Shown here one piece after another: positions 43,448 to 51,522 of a stretch of DNA of 64,000 bases. Location: assembly GCA_964447175.1 (NCBI GenBank), contig CAYURP010000009.1, positions 1 through 64,000 on the forward strand, read 5' to 3'. The translations under genes and the position numbers were made by a program. The notes beneath the pieces are model-generated. The model was not told the origin of the DNA. It saw nothing but the letters and a program-made list of their open reading frames with translations, and did not search any database. Each line of letters starts with the position of its first letter. Position 1 is the stretch's first letter. The stretch comes from CAYURP01 sp964447175. GTDB taxonomy: Bacteria; Zixibacteria; MSB-5A5; SM23-73-2.

Positions 43448-43614
43448 CAAAAAAAGAAATCAAAGAAAATAAATCGAAAAGAACATCTGAAACCGAAATT
43501 GAAATTTTAAAACAAGGGATGGAGTGTCCCCACTGCCACTTCGCCAATCTGAAAAGGGAGGGATCTGAGATAGTCTGTCCGGTGTGCGGTTACGGTTATC
43601 GCCCTTGCACCTGA
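43444..43614 (+). CDS. Small zinc-ribbon protein, 56 residues
   Basis: The GTG start at 43444 overlaps the TGA of the preceding gene (GTGA), a classic coupled arrangement; the earlier ATG 43414 would lie deep in the upstream gene. The first 24 residues are basic and Ser/Thr/Glu-rich. The rest is a rubredoxin-like zinc knuckle pair, 'MECPHCHFANL' and 'IVCPVCGYGY', giving a four-Cys site. It probably binds zinc or nucleic acid. Function is unknown. Confidence 0.6.
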   Translation: MTKKEIKENKSKRTSETEIEILKQGMECPHCHFANLKREGSEIVCPVCGYGYRPCT

Positions 43615-43698
43615 TAGCTTAATTTTTTGGGAGAAGTTTTCTTCCTGAAGTATTAAGGGAAATCTGATAACTACAAATAACTTCTAAGAGAGGAAAAA

Positions 43699-44118
43699 AT
43701 GGCAACCAAAGTAACCTGGAAAGGTGATATGAGCTTTGAAGGAGAGACTGAATCAAATCACAGGATATTGATGGACATGGCTGAAAAATCAGGGGGACAC
43801 GATCAGGGACCAAGGCCTGGAGACCTGGTCTTAGTCAGCCTGGCTGGCTGCACGGCAGTGGACGTGGTTATTATACTAAAGAAATTGCGGGAGCAGTTGG
43901 ATGATCTTGAAGTTGTCGTGAATTCAGAGAAAGTAGATAAACATCCCCGGGTCTACAAAAAGATCGAAATCGAGTTTCATCTAAAGGGAAAAAACTTGAA
44001 GGAGGAAAACGTCAAAAAAGCAATCGATCTCTCTTTTAATAAATATTGCTCGGTTAAGACCATGCTGGAGAAAACAGCAGAGATCTCATACAGTTACAGC
44101 ATAGTCGATGCTGAATAA
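43699..44118 (+). CDS. OsmC family peroxidase-like protein
   Basis: OsmC/Ohr-type proteins reduce organic hydroperoxides with two cysteines. The 139-residue protein has both: Cys in 'SLAGCTAVDVV' (central helix) and Cys in 'FNKYCSVKTM'. The 'GPRPGDLVLVSLAGC' motif places it in the YhfA/OsmC-like branch rather than Ohr. SD AGAGAGG precedes the ATG. With the thioredoxin and CoA-binding genes just upstream it forms a loose thiol/redox neighbourhood. Confidence 0.88.
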   Translation: MATKVTWKGDMSFEGETESNHRILMDMAEKSGGHDQGPRPGDLVLVSLAGCTAVDVVIILKKLREQLDDLEVVVNSEKVDKHPRVYKKIEIEFHLKGKNLKEENVKKAIDLSFNKYCSVKTMLEKTAEISYSYSIVDAE

Positions 44119-44169
44119 AGCAAATACTAAGCAATAATTTAATATATAATTATTTTAATTATCGAAATG

Positions 44170-44195
44170 CTGATTTTAAAAAATCAGTATTTTTT
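44170..44195 (+). terminator. Probable intrinsic terminator after the OsmC gene
   Basis: Stem CTGATTTT/AAAATCAG followed by TATTTTTT. The stem is short and AT-rich. Confidence 0.5.
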
Positions 44196-44249
44196 ATTTC
44201 TGAAAAACTTATAACTTAGAAAGATTCCTTCTCTGAAACTAAAAAATGT

Positions 44250-44277
44250 TTGACCAGAGAAAAAAAGATGTTATTTT
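44250..44277 (+). promoter_or_regulatory. Possible promoter for the putative metal exporter
   Basis: TTGACC (44250-44255), 16-bp spacer, TATTTT (44272-44277), about 60 bp before the start codon. No yybP-ykoY (Mn) riboswitch pattern is seen in the leader. Confidence 0.35.
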
Positions 44278-44337
44278 AAGATGCAATTAAGTTGCTGCTT
44301 AGAAAAAGACAAAACTTGAACTTAGGGAGTTATTGAA

Positions 44338-45366
44338 TTGGATGAAATAAAACACATTTTTCTCCATTCTTTGATGATCACTCTGTTTGTCTTCGTGATG
44401 ATGATCCTGGTGGATTATATTAACGTTCTGACCAGAGGCAAGATGTCTAATGCTATTAAAGGGAGCCAGGGACGGCAGTATGTGATTGCATCTTTTTTAG
44501 GAGCTACCCCGGGTTGTCTGGGTGCTTTTCTTAACGTCTCCTTCTATATCCACGGCCTTTTAACCTTCGGGGCAATGGTCGGTGGGATGATCGCCACCTC
44601 AGGTGATGAGGCATTTGTGATGTTAGCCCTTTTCCCGGAGACGGCTCTGCTCCTTTTTGGCTTACTTTTTCTAATGGGAATTGTCTTTGGATGGCTTACT
44701 GATAAAATCTCTAAACCGCTCAAGATTATTCCCTGCGAGGGGTGTGAGTTATATGAAATTCATGAGGGATTTGAAGCCAGACTATTCGATTCAGATGTGA
44801 TTAAGAAAAATTTAACACATATCAATTGGTATAGAGCTTTGATACTGGGAACGATAATAGTTATCTTTGTCATTATAATTTCCGGAATATTTGCTCCTCT
44901 TATCTGGGGATGGGAACAGGTCACCTTTATGACTTTGCTTTTGATCGCCTCTTATGTGATAATTACCGCTCCGGATCACTATCTAAAAGAGCATATCTGG
45001 ATCCATGTCTTCAAAAAGCACATCTGGCGCATTTTTCTATGGTCATTTTTTGCCCTTCTGTTTATTGAGCTGGGTATGAAGCACTGGAACCTGGAGAGTT
45101 TTGTAAAACAAAATATGGTCTGGGTGCTCCTCATTGCAGGTTTGGTGGGCATCATTCCTGAGTCCGGTCCTCATCTGGTTTTTGTAATGATGTTTGCCCA
45201 GGGTCTTATACCCTTCTCGGTTCTACTGGTAAGCTCCTTTGTTCAGGATGGACACGGCATACTCCCCCTTCTATCCTATACCTTAAAAGACTCAATTCTC
45301 ATTAAACTCTTCAATCTGTTCTTTGGCTTAGCCGTAGGGGGAATAGTCTTCTATTTCGGTTTTTAG
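44338..45366 (+). CDS. Putative metal exporter (ArsP_2 / putative manganese transporter family)
   Basis: A 342-residue polytopic protein with about ten hydrophobic segments. The 'GATPGCLGAFLNVSFY' motif early and 'IPESGPHLVFVMMFAQG' with 'SSFVQDGHG' late, related by inverted symmetry, match the family annotated as putative 10-TM heavy-metal exporter or putative manganese transporter. A soluble loop with 'PCEGCELYEIHEG' separates the halves and may bind metal. The start is TTG 44338 with AGGGAG about 10 nt upstream; the nearby ATG 44342 is out of frame. Substrate is unproven. Confidence 0.68.
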   Translation: MDEIKHIFLHSLMITLFVFVMMILVDYINVLTRGKMSNAIKGSQGRQYVIASFLGATPGCLGAFLNVSFYIHGLLTFGAMVGGMIATSGDEAFVMLALFPETALLLFGLLFLMGIVFGWLTDKISKPLKIIPCEGCELYEIHEGFEARLFDSDVIKKNLTHINWYRALILGTIIVIFVIIISGIFAPLIWGWEQVTFMTLLLIASYVIITAPDHYLKEHIWIHVFKKHIWRIFLWSFFALLFIELGMKHWNLESFVKQNMVWVLLIAGLVGIIPESGPHLVFVMMFAQGLIPFSVLLVSSFVQDGHGILPLLSYTLKDSILIKLFNLFFGLAVGGIVFYFGF

Positions 45367-45375
45367 AATTAATCT

Positions 45376-46056
45376 ATGAAAACTTCACCCGTTTTTAACC
45401 AGAAAATCGCTGATAATTACGATCTCTGGTATGAAACAAATTTGGGCAGATATTTCGATATTCTCGAAATAAAATTAATGTTAGACCTTTTGAGACCCTC
45501 CTCCGGCCAAACCCTTCTGGATATCGGCTGTGGCACAGGAAATCACCTCAAACTTTTTCAGGAATTGGGATTGAAAGTCACAGGGATTGATCCATCCTAT
45601 TTTATGCTGGAAAAAGCTAAGGAGAAACTGAAAAACAAAGCTACTTTTTTTCTTGGTGCAGGAGAAAAACTTCCCTTCGAAGATAAAACATTTGATCTAT
45701 CCATCATATTCACCACACTCGAATTTTGCCATAATCCCTCGCTGATCTTGAAAGAAACGGAAAGGGTAACCTCTCAAAAAATCTTTCTGGGAATTTTGAA
45801 CAATTTTTCAATTCTTTCCCTTCAAAGGAAAATTAGAGGATGGATAAAACCTTCAATTTATAGCAAAGCCAGGTTTTTCAATATATGGGAGATAAAAAGC
45901 CTTGTTAAAAACTCTATACGTTTCAGAACAATGGAATGGGGTGGTGTGATTTTCCTTTCATCTTTAAATTTAAAATTTTTCAGATCCCTGGAAAAGAAAG
46001 TATATCTCAGAAAGAATCCCTTAAACTCATTCTTAGGTATAGTGATCGAGCTTTAA
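45376..46056 (+). CDS. SAM-dependent methyltransferase (class I)
   Basis: A 226-residue class I methyltransferase. Motif I 'LLDIGCGTGNHL' (about 49-60), 'VTGIDPSYFML', and 'PFEDKTFDLSIIFTTLEF' place it in the Methyltransf_11/UbiE-like group. The C-terminal third is basic and variable, so the substrate cannot be guessed. It starts 9 nt after the exporter stop and is probably co-transcribed with it, which could suggest a metal- or metalloid-methylating role, but that is only a neighbourhood argument. Confidence 0.85.
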   Translation: MKTSPVFNQKIADNYDLWYETNLGRYFDILEIKLMLDLLRPSSGQTLLDIGCGTGNHLKLFQELGLKVTGIDPSYFMLEKAKEKLKNKATFFLGAGEKLPFEDKTFDLSIIFTTLEFCHNPSLILKETERVTSQKIFLGILNNFSILSLQRKIRGWIKPSIYSKARFFNIWEIKSLVKNSIRFRTMEWGGVIFLSSLNLKFFRSLEKKVYLRKNPLNSFLGIVIEL

Positions 46057-46087
46057 TTACCCTTAAATATTTTTGATTAGAAGCTCG

Positions 46088-46112
46088 TAGGCCAGGCACC
46101 CTTGCCTGGCTA
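46088..46112. repeat. Palindromic repeat, GCCAGGC/GCCTGGC
   Basis: Hairpin GCCAGGC acccttGCCTGGC with TAG/CTA flanks in the gap between two convergent genes. It is a single-hairpin relative of the TAG...CTA repeat group. Confidence 0.6.
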
Positions 46113-46159
46113 CCCACCCGGCAGAGCTAATAGCCTTTCCTTCAAGGAAATTTTGTGTT

Positions 46160-46687
46160 TCATTCTATCAATATTAAAGAACAGAATTTACATCCTTCAT
46201 CATAAGATTTCACCACTTTCAATATATACCCCACATTAGCCAAAGTGGAATAGACGTCTATTCCGCAAGCTTCCATAGAGGGGCGGGCAAAGTCCTCGTA
46301 TTTGCAGGGATAGGATAGGGTGCATTCCTGGCACAGGTTGCAGGGTCCGCAAGCCATAGCAAAAGCCTTATAATAGCCATCTAAAAACATCTCCCTTTCC
46401 AAATTAGCCACGTCTTTTCTCAGTTTCTTTCTTTTTGTTCTTTCCCTCTGCTCACCACCTATATCATAAACCATAATCAAAGCTTTGGAATAATCCTTTA
46501 GCATCTTCACAGTATATTCTGGAGTCGGAGAATAGGGAGGGCAGGTCAAACACATTCCATACATCCCGCATCCATACTGGCATTTCAGCCTGACCCATTC
46601 AGCCGTTACCACATTCTTAGGGTCAATGATTTTTGACCAGGATACACCCGTTTTCTCTGCTTTAGCTAAGTATTTCCCGTATTTCAT
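46160..46687 (-). CDS. DUF2284 metal-binding protein
   Basis: A 175-residue cysteine-rich protein of the DUF2284 family of predicted metal-binding proteins. Cysteine sets are visible at 'KCQYGCGMYGMCLTCPPYSPTPE', 'ACGPCNLCQECTLSYPCKYED' and 'EACGIDV', enough for one or two Fe-S clusters. Function is unknown. It is the last gene of a four-gene minus-strand set (MBL hydrolase, trmO, DUF6485, this), 3 nt after the DUF6485 stop. Confidence 0.85.
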   Translation of the reverse strand: MKYGKYLAKAEKTGVSWSKIIDPKNVVTAEWVRLKCQYGCGMYGMCLTCPPYSPTPEYTVKMLKDYSKALIMVYDIGGEQRERTKRKKLRKDVANLEREMFLDGYYKAFAMACGPCNLCQECTLSYPCKYEDFARPSMEACGIDVYSTLANVGYILKVVKSYDEGCKFCSLILIE

Positions 46688-46690
46688 ATA

Positions 46691-46891
46691 TTATTTTCCA
46701 TATATCTGTATAAATTTTTTGATTGACCTATCGAAGGTTCTTTCCACATCGTCCGGGAACAAGCAGCCAGGCAGTTCCCCCATATTCCAGTGATATTTGA
46801 TGCACTCGCAGCAGATTCCTTTTTTTGAGCAAGGTTCATAGGTGCAGTTACAGTTGACCAGATTTTGCTTTTGATTGTCGCATTTTTTCAA
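46691..46891 (-). CDS. DUF6485 small cysteine-rich protein
   Basis: I start at TTG 46891 (66 residues, 'MKKCDNQKQNLVNCNC'), because GAGG lies 6 nt before it and it removes a 43-nt overlap with trmO that a longer frame would need. The pattern 'NCNCTYEPCSKKGICCECIKYHW....PGCLFPDDVERTFDRS' is that of DUF6485, a small protein with about seven conserved cysteines, likely a metal or Fe-S binder. It is immediately upstream of the DUF2284 gene, so the two cysteine-rich proteins probably work together. Confidence 0.78.
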   Translation of the reverse strand: MKKCDNQKQNLVNCNCTYEPCSKKGICCECIKYHWNMGELPGCLFPDDVERTFDRSIKKFIQIYGK

Positions 46892-46911
46892 TTTTAACCT
46901 CTTTTCCCAGC

Positions 46912-47364
46912 CTATTTTGATTTTCTGCAGTTTTTTTCTTTTTCTCCCAGCCATCCGAATTTAGCTTTTTCTTTACGGTCAGATCGGGTATAGGGTTTGA
47001 TGTCTAAAAGGGGCGTTCTGTCAAAGGCATCGATTCCTTTAACTTTTAACAAATTTTGATTTCTTTCCAGTAACGTCACAATGGTAACTCCTAAAGGATT
47101 AGGTCTGTTCGGATGTCTGGTGGCGAAAACGCCGCGTAGTCCTTCATAGTGCAAAGGCTTAACCTTAAGGGAGTAACCTTCGGATTCGTGAAACAGCCAA
47201 ACTATTATGATGTGGGAGAAACCGTCGATATCTTCCAAGCCCTGTTCAAACTCTTTGAAAACCTCGATTTCTGCAATAGCCTCCCTGTCTTTGTCTGCGA
47301 TCACATCTTCTTTTGTCTTAAATGGAGAATGGATTATACCTATGGGCTTAAGTTTCACATCCAT
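46912..47364 (-). CDS. trmO: tRNA (N6-threonylcarbamoyladenosine-37) methyltransferase TrmO
   Basis: TrmO (TsaA/YaeB) methylates t6A37 of some ANN-decoding tRNAs using a beta-barrel SAM fold. The 150-residue protein has 'LKPIGIIHSPFKTKEDV', 'EIEVFKEFEQGLEDIDGFSHIIIVWLFH', 'FATRHPNRPNPLGVTIVTLL' and 'LKVKGIDAFDRTPLLDIKPYT', all hallmarks. Its C-terminal extension is lysine-rich. It lies 10 nt after the MBL hydrolase. The family is also widespread in archaea, sometimes in metal-protein clusters like this one. Confidence 0.92.
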   Translation of the reverse strand: MDVKLKPIGIIHSPFKTKEDVIADKDREAIAEIEVFKEFEQGLEDIDGFSHIIIVWLFHESEGYSLKVKPLHYEGLRGVFATRHPNRPNPLGVTIVTLLERNQNLLKVKGIDAFDRTPLLDIKPYTRSDRKEKAKFGWLGEKEKNCRKSK

Positions 47365-47374
47365 TATGAATCGG

Positions 47375-48085
47375 CTATTCCTCTAAAGAGATCACCCGGC
47401 CAGCCCCAATTTCAATGAATTCTTTTTTATATTCCTTTCTAAAAAGATCAATGGCAGCATATCCGGTGCAGTGGCAGGGACCCACCTTCTGCACTCCCAG
47501 ATCCTTCAACTGGTGTATGACCGACTTGATCTCAGAATCTTTCTTCTCCAGAAGATGAAACCCGCCCAGCAGGATATAAATATCCTGCTTGAAGATCTCT
47601 GTGGCTTTTTGGGCTATCTCCACCAAGCCCGGATGGGCGCATCCAGCTATAACCAATAATCCCTTTTCCGTCCTGGCTACCAGAGATTGCTCTTCCACCT
47701 TGTCCCCTAATGGTCCAGTGCTGTGAATCCCCTGGAAGATCTCATAAGGAGCGTCGATCTGCACAATCTTTCTGCCGGAGAACTCCAGCTCGTTTATGAA
47801 TTCTCTGGAAAACGATTTTAAAAGATAAACCCCTGCTTTCTCATTGCTTTTAAGAAGATCAGTCAATCCCCCGGCATGATCCCAGTGTTCGTGTGATAGG
47901 AATATGCCATCTATTTCCAGAGGGTCTATGTTCAGCTTCTCCATATTGTGCAGCAGAATCCTCCCCTCAGCCCCGGTATCAAACAGGACATTTTTCTCGC
48001 CCAATTTTATCAAGGAGGAAAAGCCCCAGCCGGGTTTGCATCTTTTATCATACTGGGTATTCTCATAAATAACGCTGATCGTCAT
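47375..48085 (-). CDS. MBL-fold metallo-hydrolase
   Basis: A 236-residue metallo-beta-lactamase fold protein with the dimetal motif H65-E-H67-x-D69-H70 ('LSHEHWDHAGG') and 'VIAGCAHPGLVEIAQ', 'ILLGGFHLL' and 'GPCHCTG'. The last two motifs place it with the group that includes the dihydropterin/ribofuranosylaminobenzene-phosphate synthase annotation in archaea; that activity should not be assumed here. It is the first gene of the set leading to trmO, DUF6485 and DUF2284. Confidence 0.88.
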   Translation of the reverse strand: MTISVIYENTQYDKRCKPGWGFSSLIKLGEKNVLFDTGAEGRILLHNMEKLNIDPLEIDGIFLSHEHWDHAGGLTDLLKSNEKAGVYLLKSFSREFINELEFSGRKIVQIDAPYEIFQGIHSTGPLGDKVEEQSLVARTEKGLLVIAGCAHPGLVEIAQKATEIFKQDIYILLGGFHLLEKKDSEIKSVIHQLKDLGVQKVGPCHCTGYAAIDLFRKEYKKEFIEIGAGRVISLEE

Positions 48086-48241
48086 TTTATGACCATCCCT
48101 GGTAAAGGTTTATTTTTACCTCTATTTCTGAAAATCCTATTCTTACCCAAAGATCCATATAAATATAAAAAGCCCTCGAAAAAAATGCAATCATTTTTAT
48201 TAGCAGGAAATTTTATAAGAAAAAAATGGATATTAAAATCA

Positions 48242-48268
48242 GTGGTCAGGCAAGAATGCCTGACCCAC
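48242..48268. repeat. Palindromic repeat, GGTCAGGCA/TGCCTGACC
   Basis: A 9-bp perfect stem with loop AGAA, extended by GTG/CAC with one mismatch. It lies in the non-coding stretch 48086-48371, where I see no gene. Confidence 0.65.
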
Positions 48269-48290
48269 CAAAAGTCTATCCTTCACCATC

Positions 48291-48312
48291 GTAGGCGGGA
48301 CTCTCCCGCCTA
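48291..48312. repeat. Palindromic repeat, TAGGCGGGA/TCCCGCCTA
   Basis: A 9-bp perfect stem with loop CTC followed by a partial second repeat (TAGCGGGATCTGCCTATGGC). A member of the TAGG...CCTA repeat group. Confidence 0.65.
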
Positions 48313-48371
48313 TAGCGGGATCTGCCTATGGCATGACCAATCCCTATTTTAAAGAAAAAGGACGGTTTTCG

Positions 48372-49139
48372 TTAGAAGACTTCCGCCTCTACTCCGGTAA
48401 GCCTCTGTGTCTCCTCAGCTATCTTGGATAAGATATATCTGTCCACTTTTTTGAAATCAGCAGAAGCAGAGGGCCTGTCTAAAGAGTAAATCTGTATGCT
48501 TAAAGGATCGATCTGGCTTATTTTATCTATCCATTCCTTTACCTCATCCGGATCAGTGTTTGTGGTCTTGCCGCCAACAAATACAGATTGGATTATTATT
48601 CCATCCAACGTCTTGAGGTTTTCTACCAAATCCTCATATCTCACATTTTCAGCTGATCTATTTATTTTTGAAAACATCCCGGGTGTGCCGCAGTCAAGTT
48701 TCATAAAAACTTTATCCAACCTGGACAGTGCATCTTTCACTTCGGGCAAACCTGAGCCGGTGGAGTTGGAAAGGATAGCCACCTGAACCCCAGGAACGTA
48801 TTTATCCCTGATCTTTTTGACCCGGTCGACTATTTCGTTAAAATCAGGATGAAGCGTCGGCTCCCCGTTGCCGGAGAAGGTTATATAGTTAATATTCTTA
48901 TCCCTTTCCAACCAATCCCTTAAAGCTTCCTCAACCTCTTTGGGTTTAGGAATATCTGAGAAATTTTTTGATAGATCCAAGGTGAGAGTATCAGTGAAAC
49001 CATAATGACAGTAAACGCAGTTAAAAGAGCATAATTTATAGTCAACCGGCATCAGGTTAATACCCAAAGACAACCCCAGCCTCCTGGATTTAATCGGCCC
49101 GTAAATAATGCCCTGCTGTAAAGGAAGAAGCTGCATCAA
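48372..49139 (-). CDS. Radical SAM protein
   Basis: A 255-residue radical SAM enzyme with the cluster motif C37-x3-C41-x2-C44 ('CSFNCVYCHYG'), followed by 'ITFSGNGEPTLHPDF' (the GGE-like SAM contact) and 'LSNSTGS'. It resembles the short COG0731-type radical SAM proteins related to the wyosine synthase TYW1, but lacks extra domains that would fix a substrate. It stands alone between repeat-bearing intergenic regions. Confidence 0.85.
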   Translation of the reverse strand: MMQLLPLQQGIIYGPIKSRRLGLSLGINLMPVDYKLCSFNCVYCHYGFTDTLTLDLSKNFSDIPKPKEVEEALRDWLERDKNINYITFSGNGEPTLHPDFNEIVDRVKKIRDKYVPGVQVAILSNSTGSGLPEVKDALSRLDKVFMKLDCGTPGMFSKINRSAENVRYEDLVENLKTLDGIIIQSVFVGGKTTNTDPDEVKEWIDKISQIDPLSIQIYSLDRPSASADFKKVDRYILSKIAEETQRLTGVEAEVF

Positions 49140-49227
49140 ACCTCACTTTTAAATCAAAATGCCATCCCTTTTAGCATCAGTATAATAAATACGAAAAGCA
49201 ATTTCACAAAAATGGATGTAATGGTTT

Positions 49228-49256
49228 ATAGGGGTGGGATAAATTCCCGCCCCTAT
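49228..49256. repeat. Palindromic repeat, ATAGGGGTGGGA hairpin
   Basis: Inverted repeat ATAGGGG(T)GGGA ... TCCC(G)CCCCTAT with a 5-base loop and one G-T type pair. It lies upstream of pdxA. Confidence 0.65.
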
Positions 49257-49280
49257 GTACAATCAAACCCTCCTTCATAG

Positions 49281-49301
49281 AGCGGGGAATTCATCCCCGC
49301 T
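49281..49301. repeat. Palindromic repeat, AGCGGGGA/TCCCCGCT
   Basis: An 8-bp stem AGCGGGGA/TCCCCGCT around ATTCA. It is the second of two palindromes between the radical SAM gene and pdxA. Confidence 0.65.
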
Positions 49302-49390
49302 AATTGACATTCTCTGATATTTCCTCTTGCAATCTCACATTTTTTTGATAATTTAATTATTTAGACTTTAGAGATAAGAAGTATAAGATA

Positions 49391-50395
49391 GTGAGAAGAA
49401 AAAAGCCTATAATCGGTGTTACTATGGGTGAGCCAGCCGGGATCGGGCCTGAGGTAGTGGTTAAATCCATCACCAGACCTGAGATTAGAAGAGCCTGTGT
49501 TCCAATTATTTTCGGATCACCAAAGATCATCAGACACGCTGCCAATAGATTCGCTAATAAATTCAGAGTAGAAGAGATTATCGATTTTGAGGGGATCGAA
49601 AATAAATCCAACCTGATCTGGGTCTTTCCCTGCTCTGGTCTGGATTATAAGAGCATAAAACCAGGCATAGTAACAAAAACTTCAGGGCATTCGGCTGCTC
49701 ATTCTGTTTTCGCCACGGCTAATGTGGCTTTGTCCGGGGATATAGATGCTGTCGTGACTGCTCCTTTGACCAAAAAAGGTCTTCTTCTGGCAGGATATGA
49801 TTTTAAAGGACATACAGATTTTCTGGCTTTTATATCCGGGACCAAAAAATATGCCATGATCTTCGTAGGCCAAAAGTTAAATGTTGTCCTGGTTACCACC
49901 CATATTCCTCTGTCTGAAGTAAGCAAATCCATTACCTTTCGCAAAGTTAGTGAAAAAATCGAACTGGCTGACCAGATGCTAAAGAAAATTTTCTCAATCA
50001 GAAAACCTAAAATAGGAGTTTGTGGTTTGAATCCCCATGCGGGTGAGGAGGGAATCTTAGGTAATGAGGAAAAAAGGATTATTTTACCTGCTGTCAGTTC
50101 AGCTATCAAAAAAGGTATTAAAGCTTATGGGCCTTTACCTTCAGATTCGATCTTCTCTCCGGTTGTCGTGAAAAATTTCGACTGCATTGTGGCTATGTAT
50201 CATGACCAGGGAATCATTCCATTTAAGGCTTCAGGAATTGGCAATGCAGTTAACCTGACCTGGGGGCTTCCCTTTATCCGCACCTCACCGGATCATGGCA
50301 CTGCATTCGATATTGCCTGGAAAGGAAAGGCTGATCCTAAAGGGATGATAAATGCCATCCTTTTGGCAGCTAAATTATCCAGAAAGAAGCAGTAA
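49391..50395 (+). CDS. pdxA: 4-hydroxythreonine-4-phosphate dehydrogenase
   Basis: PdxA oxidises 4-phosphohydroxy-L-threonine in the DXP-dependent pathway to pyridoxine phosphate; its product is condensed by PdxJ (60678). The 334-residue protein has 'GVTMGEPAGIGPEVVVKS', 'DAVVTAPLTKKGLLLAGYDFKGHTDFLA', 'VGVCGLNPHAGEEG'-like 'IGVCGLNPHAGEEGILG', the His ligand in 'VAMYHDQGIIPFK' and 'TSPDHGTAFDIAWKGKADP'. The start is GTG with no clear SD. holB follows 5 nt after its stop. Confidence 0.96.
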   Translation: MRRKKPIIGVTMGEPAGIGPEVVVKSITRPEIRRACVPIIFGSPKIIRHAANRFANKFRVEEIIDFEGIENKSNLIWVFPCSGLDYKSIKPGIVTKTSGHSAAHSVFATANVALSGDIDAVVTAPLTKKGLLLAGYDFKGHTDFLAFISGTKKYAMIFVGQKLNVVLVTTHIPLSEVSKSITFRKVSEKIELADQMLKKIFSIRKPKIGVCGLNPHAGEEGILGNEEKRIILPAVSSAIKKGIKAYGPLPSDSIFSPVVVKNFDCIVAMYHDQGIIPFKASGIGNAVNLTWGLPFIRTSPDHGTAFDIAWKGKADPKGMINAILLAAKLSRKKQ

Positions 50396-50400
50396 ATAGA

Positions 50401-51522
50401 ATGTCTTTTGATAACGTTGTCAATCAGAGTTTAGCAAAAAAAATCCTTAAAGGAGCTATAGAAAAGGATAAACTGGCTCATGCCTATATTTTTTATGGGG
50501 AGCCGGGTGTGGGTAAATGGGCATTGGGACTGGAATTAGCCAAGGCGGTTAACTGCGAGAAAAGTGGTCTGGATCCCTGTGATTCATGCGTTTCCTGCAA
50601 AAAGATCTCCAGATTTATCCATCCGGACGTTAAGATGATTTTTCCAATACCATCCAAAAACACTTTGGAGGAGATGGAAAGATTCAAGATGGAAAAAGCC
50701 GAGAATCCTTACTGTATAGTGAAATTCGACCGGGTAGCTAATATACCTGTGGATGATATAAGAGAAATGCTAAAGACTTTAAATCTTAAACCCTATGAGG
50801 GCAAAAAGAGGGTGATGATTATCTCCGAGGTGGAAAAGCTCTCCTATTCTGCCTCGAATTCCCTTCTCAAGACCCTGGAGGAGCCACCTCCCAATTCCTT
50901 ATTGATATTGACCACCACTAATTTAAATGCCCTTCTTCCCACGGTGATTTCCAGGTGTCAGCTTTTGAGATTCCAGAGGATTCCTGATGACCAGCTTGAA
51001 GCTGAACTAATAAAACGTTTGGGGCTTGATCCGGAAACAGCCTCCTACTACGTTAAGTTCTCCAGAGGAAGTCTGGGACAAGCCTTAAGCTTAGCCAAAG
51101 GGGAGACCAGGGAGATTCGTAATTTAGGTATGGAGTTATTGGAGTTGATAAGAAAGGGCAATTCTCTGGATATCGTTGATTTCGTGGAAAGTACGGTGAA
51201 AGTATACGGCCGGGAATCTATAGTGGAGCTTTTCGAGTTTATCATCTCCTTTCTAAGGGACGTTTATATAACTATGGAGCTTAAGGAGAAAAGGGAGCTT
51301 ATTAATTCCGATCTTAAAGCTCAAATAGATGATTTAAGTAATTTCGTCAAAGATACAGATGGGATTGCAGAAGGAATCGAACTATCCGAAAGAATTAAAA
51401 GGGATTGTCAATCCAATGTTAATCTAAGACTTGCTTTATTGAGTTTTTATATTAAGTTTAAACAGATCTTAAATAAGGAGCGTGAAATCTCAGATGCCAG
51501 ATATCTATCTGGTGGAATTTAA
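50401..51522 (+). CDS. holB: DNA polymerase III subunit delta'
   Basis: Delta' is part of the clamp loader that places the beta clamp on DNA. The 373-residue protein has an AAA+ domain with a P-loop-like 'YGEPGVGKWALG' (Trp40 replaces the usual Thr/Ser), a four-Cys zinc module (C52, C60, C63, C66), 'EVEKLSYSASNSLLKTLEEPP', 'LTTTNLNALLPTVISRCQ' (the SRC sensor) and a C-terminal helical collar. The changed P-loop fits delta' being a poor ATP binder in many species. It starts the conserved order holB, ricT-like, metG, tatD, rsmA. Confidence 0.92.
   Translation: MSFDNVVNQSLAKKILKGAIEKDKLAHAYIFYGEPGVGKWALGLELAKAVNCEKSGLDPCDSCVSCKKISRFIHPDVKMIFPIPSKNTLEEMERFKMEKAENPYCIVKFDRVANIPVDDIREMLKTLNLKPYEGKKRVMIISEVEKLSYSASNSLLKTLEEPPPNSLLILTTTNLNALLPTVISRCQLLRFQRIPDDQLEAELIKRLGLDPETASYYVKFSRGSLGQALSLAKGETREIRNLGMELLELIRKGNSLDIVDFVESTVKVYGRESIVELFEFIISFLRDVYITMELKEKRELINSDLKAQIDDLSNFVKDTDGIAEGIELSERIKRDCQSNVNLRLALLSFYIKFKQILNKEREISDARYLSGGI

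Noticed and set aside
44119..44337. Manganese riboswitch (yybP-ykoY) before the putative metal exporter
   Set aside because: I could not find the conserved internal loops of that riboswitch in this leader.
47375..48085. Assigning the MBL protein to methanopterin synthesis
   Set aside because: The resemblance is to a broad MBL subgroup; no other pterin genes are present.
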